A DNA stretch of 37,986 bases from an uncultured Bacteroidales bacterium (GCA_900316125.1 ONBO01000012.1:1-37986), one strand, 5' to 3'; counted from the stretch's first letter, positions 1 to 7,466 are shown. The notes: generated by a model not told the origin, from the letters alone. Program-made: numbers and translations.

Positions 1-467
1 TTGTTACCGGCGTAGGCGCCGCAGTGGTGCAAGAGGCCACATGGGCTTATACACTGCACCCTGTCATTAACGCGCTTAACCAGTACGTAAACACTCGTGA
101 CATCACTGTTTTGCAGCAGTTCTTTGATCTGCCTAATGGAGCCAGATACTCTATAGATGACATTTTAGAGCTCAAGCAACTAATTCTGAACAAGCCTGTT
201 ACGGTTGGTGCCAGCGGCTGCGTGTTCGGCCTGCTGCTTGCATTTGCAATGCTGTTCCCACAGGCGGAGATATTCCTGCTGTTCATTCCAATACCTATCA
301 AGGCTCCAATTTTTGTGGGTATATACGCGCTTGCAGAGCTTTTCCTTGGCGTACAGTCATTCTCTGGTGATAACGTAGCTCACTTTGCACACCTTGGCGG
401 CATGCTGTTCGGTCTTATTTTACTTTTAATCTGGAGGAGACAAGATGGCTATATGGGGAGAAATTAA
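1..467 (+). CDS. Rhomboid family intramembrane serine protease, 5'-truncated by window edge
   Basis: This is the C-terminal part of a rhomboid protease, a multi-pass membrane enzyme that cuts substrates inside the lipid bilayer. The reading frame is already open at base 3, so the true start lies upstream of the window; the GTG at 24 is only an internal codon. The active-site signature is visible: GASG (catalytic serine) in the stretch VTVGASGCVFGLL, and the partner histidine in HFAHLGGMLFG, each within a hydrophobic helix. The insert between the upstream segment and GASG (TRDITVLQQFFDLPNGARYS region) looks like the loop seen in Bacteroidetes members. It overlaps the next gene by 23 bases, so the two rhomboids are probably translated from one message. 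Confidence 0.9.
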   Translation, partial: VTGVGAAVVQEATWAYTLHPVINALNQYVNTRDITVLQQFFDLPNGARYSIDDILELKQLILNKPVTVGASGCVFGLLLAFAMLFPQAEIFLLFIPIPIKAPIFVGIYALAELFLGVQSFSGDNVAHFAHLGGMLFGLILLLIWRRQDGYMGRN

Positions 468-1341
468 ACAGAGTTACAAGGAGGGCAGCTACCTCACACG
501 CCTGCTCTACATAAACGTGGCGGTGTTCATAGTGGTCAGCATTGCCATTCTTATATGCACACTCTCAGCTGTGCGCACTGCATGGATACAGTATGTGATG
601 ATGCCCGCATCTGGGTGGCAGTTCTTACACCAACCGTGGAGCATAATAACATACATGTTCCTGCACACAAGCATCATACATTTGATATTCAACGTATTGG
701 CGCTATACTGGTTTGGCAAGTTCTTTCTAAACTACTACAGTCAGAAACAGCTCACAAGCCTCTACATCATAGGCGGCATATTTGGAGCGTTAGTCTATAT
801 GCTCGGTTATAATGTATTCCCTTATTTCATCCCGATGTCGGGCTCTTCATACCTTCTGGGAGCCTCAGCATCTGTCATGGCTATTCTGTTCGCCCCTGTG
901 GTGACCGACCCTAACCGTGAGATTCGTCTGGCGCTCATAGGAAACATAAAGCTTAAGTATCTAGGGCTGGCATTCCTGCTGATTGACCTTTTAGGCATTG
1001 GCGCCACCAACCCTGGAGGCAGCATGGCTCACATAGGCGGTGCCATTGCAGGCTGTATCTTTGCTCTGATGCTAAACAAGAAGAGCGTTGACATCTGCTC
1101 CCCTATCAACACCATAATAGGCTGGTTCTCTAGGATAAGTTTCCGCGGAATGCACAAGCCTAAGATGACAGCGCGCCCCGGCGGCAAGGCCACCGATGCT
1201 GAGTGGAACCAGTATAACAATGAAACTCGCAAGAACAATAACGCCCGCATAGATGAGATTTTAGACAAAATCAAGAAATCAGGCTATGCAGCGCTCTCTG
1301 AAGAGGAGAAAAAAGAACTTTTTGACATTAGTCACAAATGA
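445..1341 (+). CDS. Second rhomboid family protease with C-terminal soluble tail
   Basis: A 298-aa multi-pass membrane protein with the rhomboid fold. Helices include YINVAVFIVVSIAILI near the N-terminus and the WSIITYMFLHTSIIHLIFN segment that carries the conserved His/Asn of the oxyanion region. The catalytic pair is Ser141 in GASAS (alanine replaces the more usual glycine after the serine) and His196 in MAHIGGA, so it is probably active. After the membrane part, about 80 residues form a charged soluble tail ending in RIDEILDKIKKSGYAALS, a helical module common on Bacteroidetes rhomboids. It starts inside the preceding rhomboid gene and overlaps the next gene by four bases (ATGA), supporting an operon of two rhomboids, an EEP-fold protein and purE. 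Confidence 0.9.
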   Translation: MAIWGEIKQSYKEGSYLTRLLYINVAVFIVVSIAILICTLSAVRTAWIQYVMMPASGWQFLHQPWSIITYMFLHTSIIHLIFNVLALYWFGKFFLNYYSQKQLTSLYIIGGIFGALVYMLGYNVFPYFIPMSGSSYLLGASASVMAILFAPVVTDPNREIRLALIGNIKLKYLGLAFLLIDLLGIGATNPGGSMAHIGGAIAGCIFALMLNKKSVDICSPINTIIGWFSRISFRGMHKPKMTARPGGKATDAEWNQYNNETRKNNNARIDEILDKIKKSGYAALSEEEKKELFDISHK

Positions 1342-2438
1342 GAACATTCATAAGAGTTTTAATAGGCATACTTACGGTTGCTACAGGTTTTCTCCTGCTG
1401 CTCACTGACATAATGTCATACGTGAGGCCGTCAACCACGCTTTACACGCTATGCCCTCTCACCCTATTCTTCTCCACTTTTGTGGTGATAATATTCTTTT
1501 TAGCGGTCTACTGGTTCATACGCAAAAGGTGGATAATAGGCTCTTTCTGCATTATCATGCTGGCAGTCTCCACCCCTAACATGCTGCGCACTTACTGCAG
1601 CGTACCTGACTATGAGACTGTCCATAACCCTGACGGCATACGCTTCCTGAGCTATAACGTGCACCTTTTCAGCTGGTTTGAGAATGAGAAAGGGATAGAC
1701 AACGCAAACAAGATGCTTGACTATATAGCCGCCACCGGCAGCGATGTGGTCTGCCTGCAGGAGTTCCTCTACCACAACAGCGGAACCTACACACTCTCAT
1801 ACATTAAGGAGAAACTGAAGAGCTATCCATATTCTCACATCGAGGTGCTTAGCCATAACAGACGTGTTAGCAAATGTATAGCCACATTCTCAAAATACCC
1901 TATCGTGGAGCAAAAGGCCGTGAAATTTGACGTGCCTTACCACGGGGCTATCATTTCCGCAATTAACATTAAAGGCACTGTTTACAATGTGGTTAACTGC
2001 TATCTAAAATCCAACCAGCTCACTGAGCAGGAGAAGGACCTCACACCTGACTATATTGGCACAAAACCCGCTGATAAGAGCGCACAGGGCCTTATATCCA
2101 GAGTCTACAACAAACTTGTGAAGGCAAGCCTTGAGCGCTGCAATGAGGCGGAGACGGTGGCTCGTGAGATTGAGAAAATTAACCGCAATATGATTGTCTG
2201 CGGCGATATGAATGATATTCCGGCCTCTTACGTTTACCGCACCATGCGAGGCCACATGAAGGACGCCATGCTGCTCACCCACTCTTTCCCTAACACCGGC
2301 ATAACGTTCCATGAGGGTATCTACAACTTCAGAATTGACTATTTCTTTATATCTGACAATATTAAACCTTGTGAGTTCAGCATAGACAAGCAGCCTATGT
2401 CTGACCACTACCCTATACAATTAACATGTCTCCAGTAG
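1338..2438 (+). CDS. Membrane-anchored endonuclease/exonuclease/phosphatase-fold protein
   Basis: A 366-aa protein with about three N-terminal transmembrane helices (roughly residues 5-75) followed by an endonuclease/exonuclease/phosphatase (EEP) domain. Visible EEP motifs are FLSYNVHLFSW, the metal-binding glutamate in CLQEFLY, CGDMNDIP, and the C-terminal SDHYP. The family hydrolyses phosphodiester or phosphomonoester bonds in nucleic acids, lipids or inositol phosphates; the substrate cannot be told from sequence. The membrane anchor and tight overlap with rhomboid genes suggest an envelope role, possibly phospholipid-directed, but that is inference. It overlaps purE by 13 bases. Confidence 0.85.
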   Translation: MRTFIRVLIGILTVATGFLLLLTDIMSYVRPSTTLYTLCPLTLFFSTFVVIIFFLAVYWFIRKRWIIGSFCIIMLAVSTPNMLRTYCSVPDYETVHNPDGIRFLSYNVHLFSWFENEKGIDNANKMLDYIAATGSDVVCLQEFLYHNSGTYTLSYIKEKLKSYPYSHIEVLSHNRRVSKCIATFSKYPIVEQKAVKFDVPYHGAIISAINIKGTVYNVVNCYLKSNQLTEQEKDLTPDYIGTKPADKSAQGLISRVYNKLVKASLERCNEAETVAREIEKINRNMIVCGDMNDIPASYVYRTMRGHMKDAMLLTHSFPNTGITFHEGIYNFRIDYFFISDNIKPCEFSIDKQPMSDHYPIQLTCLQ

Positions 2439-2932
2439 TTTCAATCATCATGGGCAGCACAAGTGACCTGCCTATTATGGAGAAGGCGGCTAAGGTGCTT
2501 AATGACTTCAAAGTACCTTTTGAAATGAACGCCCTTTCCGCTCACCGCACTCCTGAAGCGGTTGAGGAGTTTGCCAAGAACGCCCAGAAGCGTGGTATTA
2601 AGGTTATCATCGCCGCTGCCGGCATGGCTGCGCACCTTGGCGGTGTCATTGCCTCTATGACCACTGTGCCTGTAATTGGCGTGCCTATCAAGTCTTCTAT
2701 TGAGGGGCTTGACTCTCTGCTCTCTATTGTTCAAATGCCTCCTGGAATACCTGTGGCCACTGTTGGCATCAATGGTGCCATGAATGCTGGTATCCTTGCT
2801 GTACAGATTCTAGCTCTCTCTGATGAGCGCCTTAGCGCTGAGTTCGCTCAGTTCAAAGAGGATCTCAAAAAGAAGATTGAGAAGGCGAATGCAGAGCTCA
2901 GTGAGGTCAAGTATGATTACAAGTGTAATTAA
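2426..2932 (+). CDS. purE: N5-carboxyaminoimidazole ribonucleotide mutase PurE
   Basis: Class I PurE, the cytosolic enzyme that moves the carboxyl group of N5-CAIR to carbon 4, giving CAIR in de novo purine synthesis. Family signatures are clear: GSTSDLPIM near the N-terminus, LSAHRTPE with the catalytic histidine, AAAGMAAHLGGVIAS, and GLDSLLSIVQMPPGIPVATV. At 168 aa it is full length. It begins inside the 3' end of the EEP gene, so translation is probably coupled to it. A palindromic element starts two bases after its stop codon. No purK lies next to it here. Confidence 0.97.
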   Translation: MSPVVSIIMGSTSDLPIMEKAAKVLNDFKVPFEMNALSAHRTPEAVEEFAKNAQKRGIKVIIAAAGMAAHLGGVIASMTTVPVIGVPIKSSIEGLDSLLSIVQMPPGIPVATVGINGAMNAGILAVQILALSDERLSAEFAQFKEDLKKKIEKANAELSEVKYDYKCN

Positions 2933-2933
2933 A

Positions 2934-3094
2934 AGCTTTTATCTGCATTTCACCCAGGGCGTGGTCTTTATCCCTTGAAAAACCTGTTAATGTTCACCTG
3001 CTCCTAAACTCGCTACGCTCAAACAGACGTCGCAGGCTCCAATCACAACGGTTTTTCTGCGGGGACACTTATGGGTTCAATGCAGATAAAAACT
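2934..3094. repeat. MITE-like element with 22-bp imperfect terminal inverted repeats
   Basis: The spacer between purE and the acetyltransferase gene is almost filled by a 161-bp palindromic element. Its ends (2934-2955 and 3073-3094) are inverted copies matching at 19 of 22 positions, sharing the core TTTTATCTGCATT. Inside, further pairs occur: GAAAAACC near 2979 against GGTTTTTC near 3049, and CCTGC near 2997 against GCAGG near 3030. There is no ORF. No clear target-site duplication is visible. It may be a miniature transposable element, or a structured 3' end of the purE message. Confidence 0.55.
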
Positions 3095-3107
3095 CTCAAT
3101 TCTTCAC

Positions 3108-3632
3108 ATGCTATTGCAAAATTCACACATAACACTTCGTGCTCTTGAGCCTGAGGATTTGGAGGCTCTATATAAGTGGGAGAATGACGCATCGATGTGG
3201 TTCACAGGAAATACGGTTGCGCCATACTCCCGCTATGACCTAAAGCAGTACATAGCCTCAGCGCCTAAAAATATCTATGAGCACGGCTTTATCAAGCTGA
3301 TAATTGAGCGTGTTTTCGACGGGGCAAAACTTGGTGTGGTGGATTTGTTTGACTACGACCATCATAACAGCCGTGCGGAGGTTGGCGTCTATATTGACGC
3401 TTCACATCGCCGTGCCGGATATGGTCTTCAAGCCGTGGAGCTTATTACTGACTATGGGTTGAATTTTCTGCACCTTAACCAGCTCTACTGCCATATTCCA
3501 GCCTCCAATGCAGAATCGGAGGATCTCTTCTCCAAGGCGGGCTACCAGCGCACCGCCCTCCTACCCCGCTGGATTAAAACTCCTGAAGGCTACACCGATG
3601 TGGTTATGATGTGCTACCATACATCTCATTAG
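3108..3632 (+). CDS. GNAT family N-acetyltransferase (RimJ/RimL/SpeG-like)
   Basis: A 174-aa acetyltransferase of the RimJ/RimL/SpeG type, which transfers acetyl from acetyl-CoA to an amine. The N-terminus LRALEPEDLEALYKWENDASMW is the typical family opening, DLFDYDHHNSRAEVGVYI forms the central strands, and RRAGYGLQAVELITDYG is the acetyl-CoA-binding Q/RxxGxG/A loop. The C-terminus (LLPRWIKTPEGYTDVVMMC) fits the family. The acceptor may be a polyamine or a protein N-terminus; sequence does not decide. It stands alone between a palindromic element and a convergent HTH gene. Confidence 0.88.
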   Translation: MLLQNSHITLRALEPEDLEALYKWENDASMWFTGNTVAPYSRYDLKQYIASAPKNIYEHGFIKLIIERVFDGAKLGVVDLFDYDHHNSRAEVGVYIDASHRRAGYGLQAVELITDYGLNFLHLNQLYCHIPASNAESEDLFSKAGYQRTALLPRWIKTPEGYTDVVMMCYHTSH

Positions 3633-3673
3633 ATAAAACTAACGAAGAGTAGGTACGGAGCATTGCAGTTGCA

Positions 3674-3928
3674 TCACGGCTGTGATGATAACCGTTGTGA
3701 CGATAAAAATGCAGCATTAATATCTTCAAAGAAATTGTGGTTTAGCACAAGGCTTACGCTGCAAAGCATATCTGTAGTAATCCAAGCGCGGCGATACATC
3801 TTATAGACGTTCATACGTGAGCAGCCCAACCGCTCCGATAGATAGACGGTGGTCATACCTTGCCGCTTCACCTCTGCCTTAATAAGCCTGCCTATGTGTG
3901 GAATGGGTTCCATAAAAAACGTGAGCAC
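3674..3928 (-). CDS. Small helix-turn-helix DNA-binding protein
   Basis: An 84-aa (or 79-aa, from the ATG at 3913) protein with a helix-turn-helix: HIGRLIKAEVKRQGMTTVYLSERLGCSRMNVYKMYRR. The sequence reads as an XRE-like fold in which LSERLGCSRMNVYKM would be the recognition part. It resembles small Bacteroidetes regulators of unknown target. It diverges from the lipoprotein gene at 4322 across a spacer full of palindromes, so self-regulation through that spacer is plausible but not shown. The second start (MEPIPHIGRL) is preferred by family appearance. Confidence 0.7.
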   Translation of the reverse strand: MLTFFMEPIPHIGRLIKAEVKRQGMTTVYLSERLGCSRMNVYKMYRRAWITTDMLCSVSLVLNHNFFEDINAAFLSSQRLSSQP

Positions 3929-3987
3929 GTTCTACACTTATTAAACTTGAAGGCTCTGCAAAGCCCTGACACTAACAAGCAAAAACG

Positions 3988-4226
3988 GCTCACGCCCATA
4001 GACGTGAGCATACTGTTCGCTTATTCTCGTGTCATAAAATTTGCAGATTTTCAAGTTGAGAATAAGAGCGTACGCTCTAAAAATCAAATATTTATACTAT
4101 CTATATTTCTCTGATAATAATTTTGGTTACTGTACTTTGGCAAAGTTAGTAAAAGTTATTCTATTGCACCCAATAAGTTACTGCAAATTTACATTTCCTA
4201 TTGTAAACCGTAGGTTTACGTAAACC
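3988..4226. promoter_or_regulatory. Palindrome-dense divergent spacer
   Basis: The 3929-4321 gap has no convincing gene but carries a cluster of perfect inverted repeats: GCTCACG at 3988-3994 with CGTGAGC at 4003-4009; CTTATTCTC at 4020-4028 with GAGAATAAG at 4058-4066; the 14-bp palindrome AGAGCGTACGCTCT at 4065-4078; ACTTTG-G-CAAAGT at 4134-4146; and GTAAACC (4203-4209) followed by the 14-bp palindrome GGTTTACGTAAACC at 4213-4226. These are operator-like sites between two divergent genes. The nearest candidate binder is the HTH protein encoded at 3674-3928. Confidence 0.5.
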
Positions 4227-4240
4227 AGCAGTTGACGGTT

Positions 4241-4276
4241 TTTGTACTTCAAATACTAATCTAACACGTATATTTG
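4241..4276 (+). promoter_or_regulatory. Candidate Bacteroidetes promoter for the lipoprotein gene
   Basis: TATATTTG at 4269-4276 fits the -7 box TAnnTTTG, with TTTG at 4241-4244 as a possible -33 box. The 24-base spacing is longer than usual, so the -33 assignment is weak. It lies just downstream of the GGTTTACGTAAACC palindrome, which would suit an operator. Confidence 0.4.
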
Positions 4277-4321
4277 TGATTGTTTGAAACAAAAATTCAG
4301 TTTAACAAAAAAATTAAAGCT

Positions 4322-4786
4322 ATGAAAAGAACATTCTACCTTTTTACAATTTTGCTAACATCACTTATTTTAGCATCATGCAACAAGAATTCAACAAACA
4401 ATTCTGAGCCAACCGAACCTACTCTTGACCCAGCAAACAGCTGCGTACTAACAGTTGATGCTAATTGGTTAGTTACCGCTTCGTTATGCTATATAAATAA
4501 CCGCAAATGTATTATTGAAATAACATATTCCAATGGAAAACCATTCAAGACAATAACAGATTTAACAAAAACTCAAATTGCGGAATACACTATTCCTAAA
4601 GGTAGCACAGTAAAAGTAACTCTATCAGGAACAGGTGAAGAATGTTCCTCTGATCTTTCAATACCATGTAGTTATTACCCGTTTAATGAAGAGAGAACAT
4701 ATATGATAGGAAATCTTGATAAACGTACCCTAAAATTTTATATTTATGAATGGGGAGAGGTAAGAATAAATATGACCGACAAGTAA
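4322..4786 (+). CDS. Small lipoprotein of unknown function
   Basis: A 154-aa predicted lipoprotein. From ATG 4322 it has a standard lipoprotein signal, MKRTFYLFTILLTSLILASC, with the lipobox LASC just before the acylated cysteine, then an Asn/Thr/Glu-rich linker. The frame continues upstream to a TTG at 4280, but that would bury the signal peptide, so 4322 is preferred. The mature part has no recognised domain; it has a beta-rich look (CVLTVDANWLVTASLCY, KCIIEITYSNGKPFKTI) and several cysteines. It is followed after 31 bases by another unknown gene and then a terminator, suggesting a two-gene unit. Confidence 0.75.
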   Translation: MKRTFYLFTILLTSLILASCNKNSTNNSEPTEPTLDPANSCVLTVDANWLVTASLCYINNRKCIIEITYSNGKPFKTITDLTKTQIAEYTIPKGSTVKVTLSGTGEECSSDLSIPCSYYPFNEERTYMIGNLDKRTLKFYIYEWGEVRINMTDK

Positions 4787-4817
4787 AAGAACAATAGCAA
4801 CCAAGTGAAAAGATTTC

Positions 4818-5249
4818 ATGAACAAAGAAGAATTACAAAGAGCAATAGTAGCATACCACACCAAAAAAAGTAGATGTAACAACAATTTCATATTTAAGAA
4901 CATTGGCAGAATTAGGCATGCCTCAGGAGAATGGCGACAAGCGGTAGACAATTTAAGAGGTTTAGATAAGCTACAAACTTTTGATGATATATATAAATAT
5001 CTATTAAAACTTACTAAAAAATTCAGGGGCATTGGGCGTGAGACCGTTTTATTAGAAGCTTGCAATATTGCAGAAAGAAACGGAATTCCGTATGAAGAAG
5101 TTAAAGAGTATCTGATTAGCAACAGAAAATATGCAAGACACATCTGCTCGTTTATGCAAAACAACATAAACAACCCACTCACAGGATGGGAACTTATTGA
5201 TTTCTTAGTGTCTATGCAATATCAACTAAAGAAACTTCTTCGAGCCTAA
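4818..5249 (+). CDS. Unknown helical protein, 143 aa
   Basis: No family recognised. The protein is highly charged and helical, with two notable parts: an N-terminal KKSRCNNNFIFKNIGRIRHASGEWRQAVDNL segment and a central LLKLTKKFRGIGRETVLLEACNIAE stretch that contains a GIG turn like that of a helix-hairpin-helix DNA-binding motif. The latter is a resemblance only. It lies 31 bases after the lipoprotein gene in the same direction and ends 27 bases before a strong terminator, so the two are probably co-transcribed. Its A/T-rich composition is like that of the lipoprotein and unlike the housekeeping genes to the left. Confidence 0.6.
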   Translation: MNKEELQRAIVAYHTKKSRCNNNFIFKNIGRIRHASGEWRQAVDNLRGLDKLQTFDDIYKYLLKLTKKFRGIGRETVLLEACNIAERNGIPYEEVKEYLISNRKYARHICSFMQNNINNPLTGWELIDFLVSMQYQLKKLLRA

Positions 5250-5276
5250 ACATCATCTGTCACCTCTTTATTCACT

Positions 5277-5313
5277 CATCCGCCTCCCATAATCTGAGAG
5301 GCGGATGTTTTTT
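5277..5313 (+). terminator. Rho-independent terminator after the lipoprotein/unknown pair
   Basis: Stem CATCCGCCT (5277-5285) pairs with AGGCGGATG (5299-5307), extendable with one mismatch, followed directly by six T. It closes the plus-strand unit ending at 5249. Confidence 0.85.
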
Positions 5314-5317
5314 GGGT

Positions 5318-5413
5318 ATTAGAAAGCTCCCTGACCTTACATTAGATGAATTTAACGAGGAAATTAGATTATATAGGGGTGACGACTCAAGTACGTTAGG
5401 GTTAGGGTTATGA
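5318..5413 (+). pseudogene. Antitoxin-like tail remnant, copy 1
   Basis: An open stretch without its own start that reads IRKLPDLTLDEFNEEIRLYR and then runs into unrelated sequence before a stop. Bases 5327-5377 match 6083-6133 at 48 of 51 positions. Compared with copy 2, six codons (KAMNGE) are missing before LPDL. It abuts the terminator on its left. The tail pattern LPDLTLDEINEEI resembles the C-terminal end of small antitoxin-type proteins in Bacteroidetes; that family assignment is from memory and tentative. Confidence 0.5.
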
Positions 5414-5692
5414 TTTGCGTTGTGCGCAATATGTAACCGAATCTTCATTTGCAGTGAGCGAGCATAGGCCGCACGATGCAAACATACCCTCAAAACTCAA
5501 ATCCTCATCAATATCCGGCCAGTGTATTCCAGAGTATGATAGTGTAAACGCCTCTCTCTGCTTTTGAGTGGCATTTGCAAGACGCTTCCACATACTAAAA
5601 GCGTATGAAGCTTTCAGGCCGTCATAGGTTTCTGCATACACTGCGGTATCATCAACCCAAACCTTTTTAATCTGATGTTTTAAAGGGGTCAT
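5408..5692 (-). CDS. DUF2442-type protein, candidate antitoxin
   Basis: A 94-aa protein whose body matches DUF2442: VWVDDTAVYAETYDGLKASYAFSMWKRLANAT and the hallmark GIHWPDIDEDLSFEGMF. DUF2442 genes commonly follow DUF4160 genes, and the pair is regarded as toxin-antitoxin-like; here its start overlaps the DUF4160 stop at 5692. The family usually ends soon after the SFEG motif; this one carries about 22 extra residues (ASCGLCSLTANED...) that run into the duplicated flank, so the original C-terminus may have been lost. Confidence 0.75.
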   Translation of the reverse strand: MTPLKHQIKKVWVDDTAVYAETYDGLKASYAFSMWKRLANATQKQREAFTLSYSGIHWPDIDEDLSFEGMFASCGLCSLTANEDSVTYCAQRKS

Positions 5693-5925
5693 TATTTTTT
5701 GAAAAATTCATTCCAACGTTCTGCTATTATATCTTTATTTTGTTCAATGACTGATTCTATCATTGAAATTTCATGTTTCTTGAATCCATGATTATATACT
5801 AATTCAACAGGACTTATATTGTATTTTGCGTCACACCCATCTTTGATTACATGAACATGCATTGGTTCATGATCATCAGAATAAAACATAAACCTGAATC
5901 CAAAAAATATGAATATTGTTGGCAT
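5692..5925 (-). CDS. DUF4160 protein, candidate toxin partner
   Basis: A 77-aa protein with the DUF4160 pattern: MPTIFIFFGFRFMFYSDDHEPMHVHV, containing the family's HEPxHVHV histidine cluster, and the C-terminal ERWNEFF. It is the first gene of an overlapping pair with DUF2442. Biochemical activity of the family is not established, and the toxin role is inferred from pairing. A TAACTTTG box on the minus strand at 5946-5953 is a plausible -7 element for the pair. Confidence 0.8.
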   Translation of the reverse strand: MPTIFIFFGFRFMFYSDDHEPMHVHVIKDGCDAKYNISPVELVYNHGFKKHEISMIESVIEQNKDIIAERWNEFFKK

Positions 5926-5983
5926 ATTAAAACACTTATCTGCTACAAAGTTAATAAAAAACTCATTCCAAATGCGGATTTAA

Positions 5984-6148
5984 ACACAAAATGAGTATCT
6001 TCGACGCATAAAAAGAGAAAATATCATTCAGCAAGGGATTGAAGCATATTCTTCTATTAGAAAGAAAGCCATGAACGGAGAACTTCCTGACCTTACATTA
6101 GATGAAATTAACGAGGAGATTAGATTATATAGGAGCAAAAACTCCTAG
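5984..6148 (+). pseudogene. Antitoxin-like tail remnant, copy 2
   Basis: Open from just after an in-frame stop at 5981-5983, with no suitable start codon, reading NEYLRRIKRENIIQQGIEAY then SSIRKKAMNGELPDLTLDE and INEEIRLYRSKNS before TAG at 6146. It is the longer of two copies of the same 51-bp core (other at 5327-5377). The two lie in direct orientation on either side of the DUF4160/DUF2442 pair, so that pair appears to have been inserted into, or duplicated with, this older small gene. Confidence 0.5.
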
Positions 6149-6152
6149 ATTA

Positions 6153-6992
6153 TTATTTCCCCGCCTTTACCCTGATTATCGCTTTTGTGATAAATCGCAC
6201 TATAGCCCTCGTCAGCGGGTTTTTGCTGTGGCGGCGGTAGTAGATGTCCATTGAATTGTAGAAGGCCTCTATTATCTCAGGAGAGGCCTTGTCAGTGCAT
6301 TTGCCTTTCAGGTGTGTTACGGTGATATCTCCGCAGTAGTAGTTTCTGTAGCCTGCCTCAAGTATTGAAACGGAGAGGTCAATGTCATCTCCGTACATAA
6401 AGTAGTCTTCACATATCAGAGCTGCGTCGCTTAGTTTTGCATTATTGAGCAGCGTGAACGCGCCAGACAGTACATCGGTGTAGCCACATTCATTTTCTGC
6501 AAGAGACACGTTGTAGTATGACGCAAATACTTTGCTGTTAGGTAGCAGCCGTGTCAGCCCTGTGAACTTGCAGAATGAGTTCCAAAGAGTAGGCTTGTTA
6601 CGCTTGCTCTCTGGCATGAACCGCCCCTCTCCATCAACCATTCTTACTCCTAGCGCACCAAAATCTGACTTGTTTTCAGCAAATTCAAGCGCCTTTTTCA
6701 GAGTATCTTTTTCAATATAAACGTCAGGGTTAAGAAGAAGAACGTATTTCCCTGAAGCTTTACGTATGGCTATGTTGTTAGCCTTGGCAAAACCAAGATT
6801 CTCAGTGTTGTATATGTAGTCTATGGCTGGAAATGCTTCAAGTACGGCATCTTTGGAACCGTCTGTGGAGGCGTTGTCAACCACCATGATTTCAACATCC
6901 ATGCCTACTGACGCACTGCGTACACACTCCAGACACTTGACTAGGTACGCTTTTGCGTTATAGGTTACTATTACAACAGAGAGTTCTGCCAT
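6153..6992 (-). CDS. Family 2 glycosyltransferase
   Basis: A 279-aa GT-A fold glycosyltransferase of the rhamnosyltransferase/WcaA type, acting at the cytoplasmic face of the membrane in polysaccharide or glycan assembly. Visible motifs: SVVIVTYNA (5-13), VVDNASTDGS (37-46), the metal-binding NPDV (88-91), and acceptor-side EDYFMYGDDIDLS near 192-204 with the ED pair. No membrane helices. It is the last gene of a recR-led minus-strand operon, three bases after the HAD gene. Donor and acceptor cannot be told. Confidence 0.9.
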   Translation of the reverse strand: MAELSVVIVTYNAKAYLVKCLECVRSASVGMDVEIMVVDNASTDGSKDAVLEAFPAIDYIYNTENLGFAKANNIAIRKASGKYVLLLNPDVYIEKDTLKKALEFAENKSDFGALGVRMVDGEGRFMPESKRNKPTLWNSFCKFTGLTRLLPNSKVFASYYNVSLAENECGYTDVLSGAFTLLNNAKLSDAALICEDYFMYGDDIDLSVSILEAGYRNYYCGDITVTHLKGKCTDKASPEIIEAFYNSMDIYYRRHSKNPLTRAIVRFITKAIIRVKAGK

Positions 6993-6995
6993 TAT

Positions 6996-7433
6996 TTAGT
7001 ATTCATCTGAGCCTTGAAGTTTCTCTCCAAGCCTGATAAGGAAGTTCTTCTTTGGCTTTACTGACATGAACTCATTGTTATACACTGGTTTGGTATGGCC
7101 GCAGAGTATGGCGTAAACCACTCCCCAGTCTGGCAGGCCGCCCAAATTGCGGTCATCTATGTAGACATCTGCGTTAATCTTGCGGGAAACCTCCTCATCC
7201 ATCTCCTCACCAGGGTAGTTGGCGTTCACGGCGTAGAACTCAAGCCCGCGCTCCTTGCAGTAGGCCACCGCCTCATCAAGGGTCTGCCCTTGGCGGTATG
7301 TCCAGAGAATTATGTTACAACGATGCTCTTTCTGGAGCTTCAAAAGTGTCTCTATGGCAAACGGAATAGGCTTGCCAATCTTAGGGTACTCGTGGGTAAC
7401 TATTGTACCGTCAAAATCTACTGCGATGGTCAT
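6996..7433 (-). CDS. HAD-superfamily hydrolase
   Basis: A 145-aa HAD-fold phosphatase from the ATG at 7433. The nucleophile motif DFDGTIV is at residues 6-12, NIILWTYR resembles motif II, and VYIDDRNLG is motif IV. The small size and ELPDWG-like ending resemble the short HAD proteins found beside glycosyltransferase genes in Bacteroidetes. The frame extends upstream to 7517, but that extension translates the GTTGAGA/GTTGAAA heptamer repeat ([10 protein letters not shown]) and is not a real N-terminus. It lies between a membrane-protein gene and GT2. Confidence 0.85.
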   Translation of the reverse strand: MTIAVDFDGTIVTHEYPKIGKPIPFAIETLLKLQKEHRCNIILWTYRQGQTLDEAVAYCKERGLEFYAVNANYPGEEMDEEVSRKINADVYIDDRNLGGLPDWGVVYAILCGHTKPVYNNEFMSVKPKKNFLIRLGEKLQGSDEY

Positions 7434-7438
7434 AAAGA

Positions 7439-7466
7439 GTTGAAAGTTGAGAGTTGAAAGTTGAGA
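7439..7466. repeat. Heptamer tandem repeat GTTGARA, four units
   Basis: Four head-to-tail units alternate GTTGAAA and GTTGAGA. The same heptamer recurs at 8565-8592, 16084-16097 and 19204-19231, always immediately upstream of a start codon or between adjacent genes. On the minus strand it reads as runs of TCTCAAC/TTTCAAC. Confidence 0.85.

Noticed and set aside
3860..4223. Two small plus-strand frames in the palindrome-rich spacer
   Set aside because: No protein-like composition, overlap with the HTH gene, and they span several palindromes.
5401..5412. GGGTTA repeat resembling a telomere or nick site
   Set aside because: Only two units (GTTAGGGTTAGGGTTA); too short to mean anything by itself.
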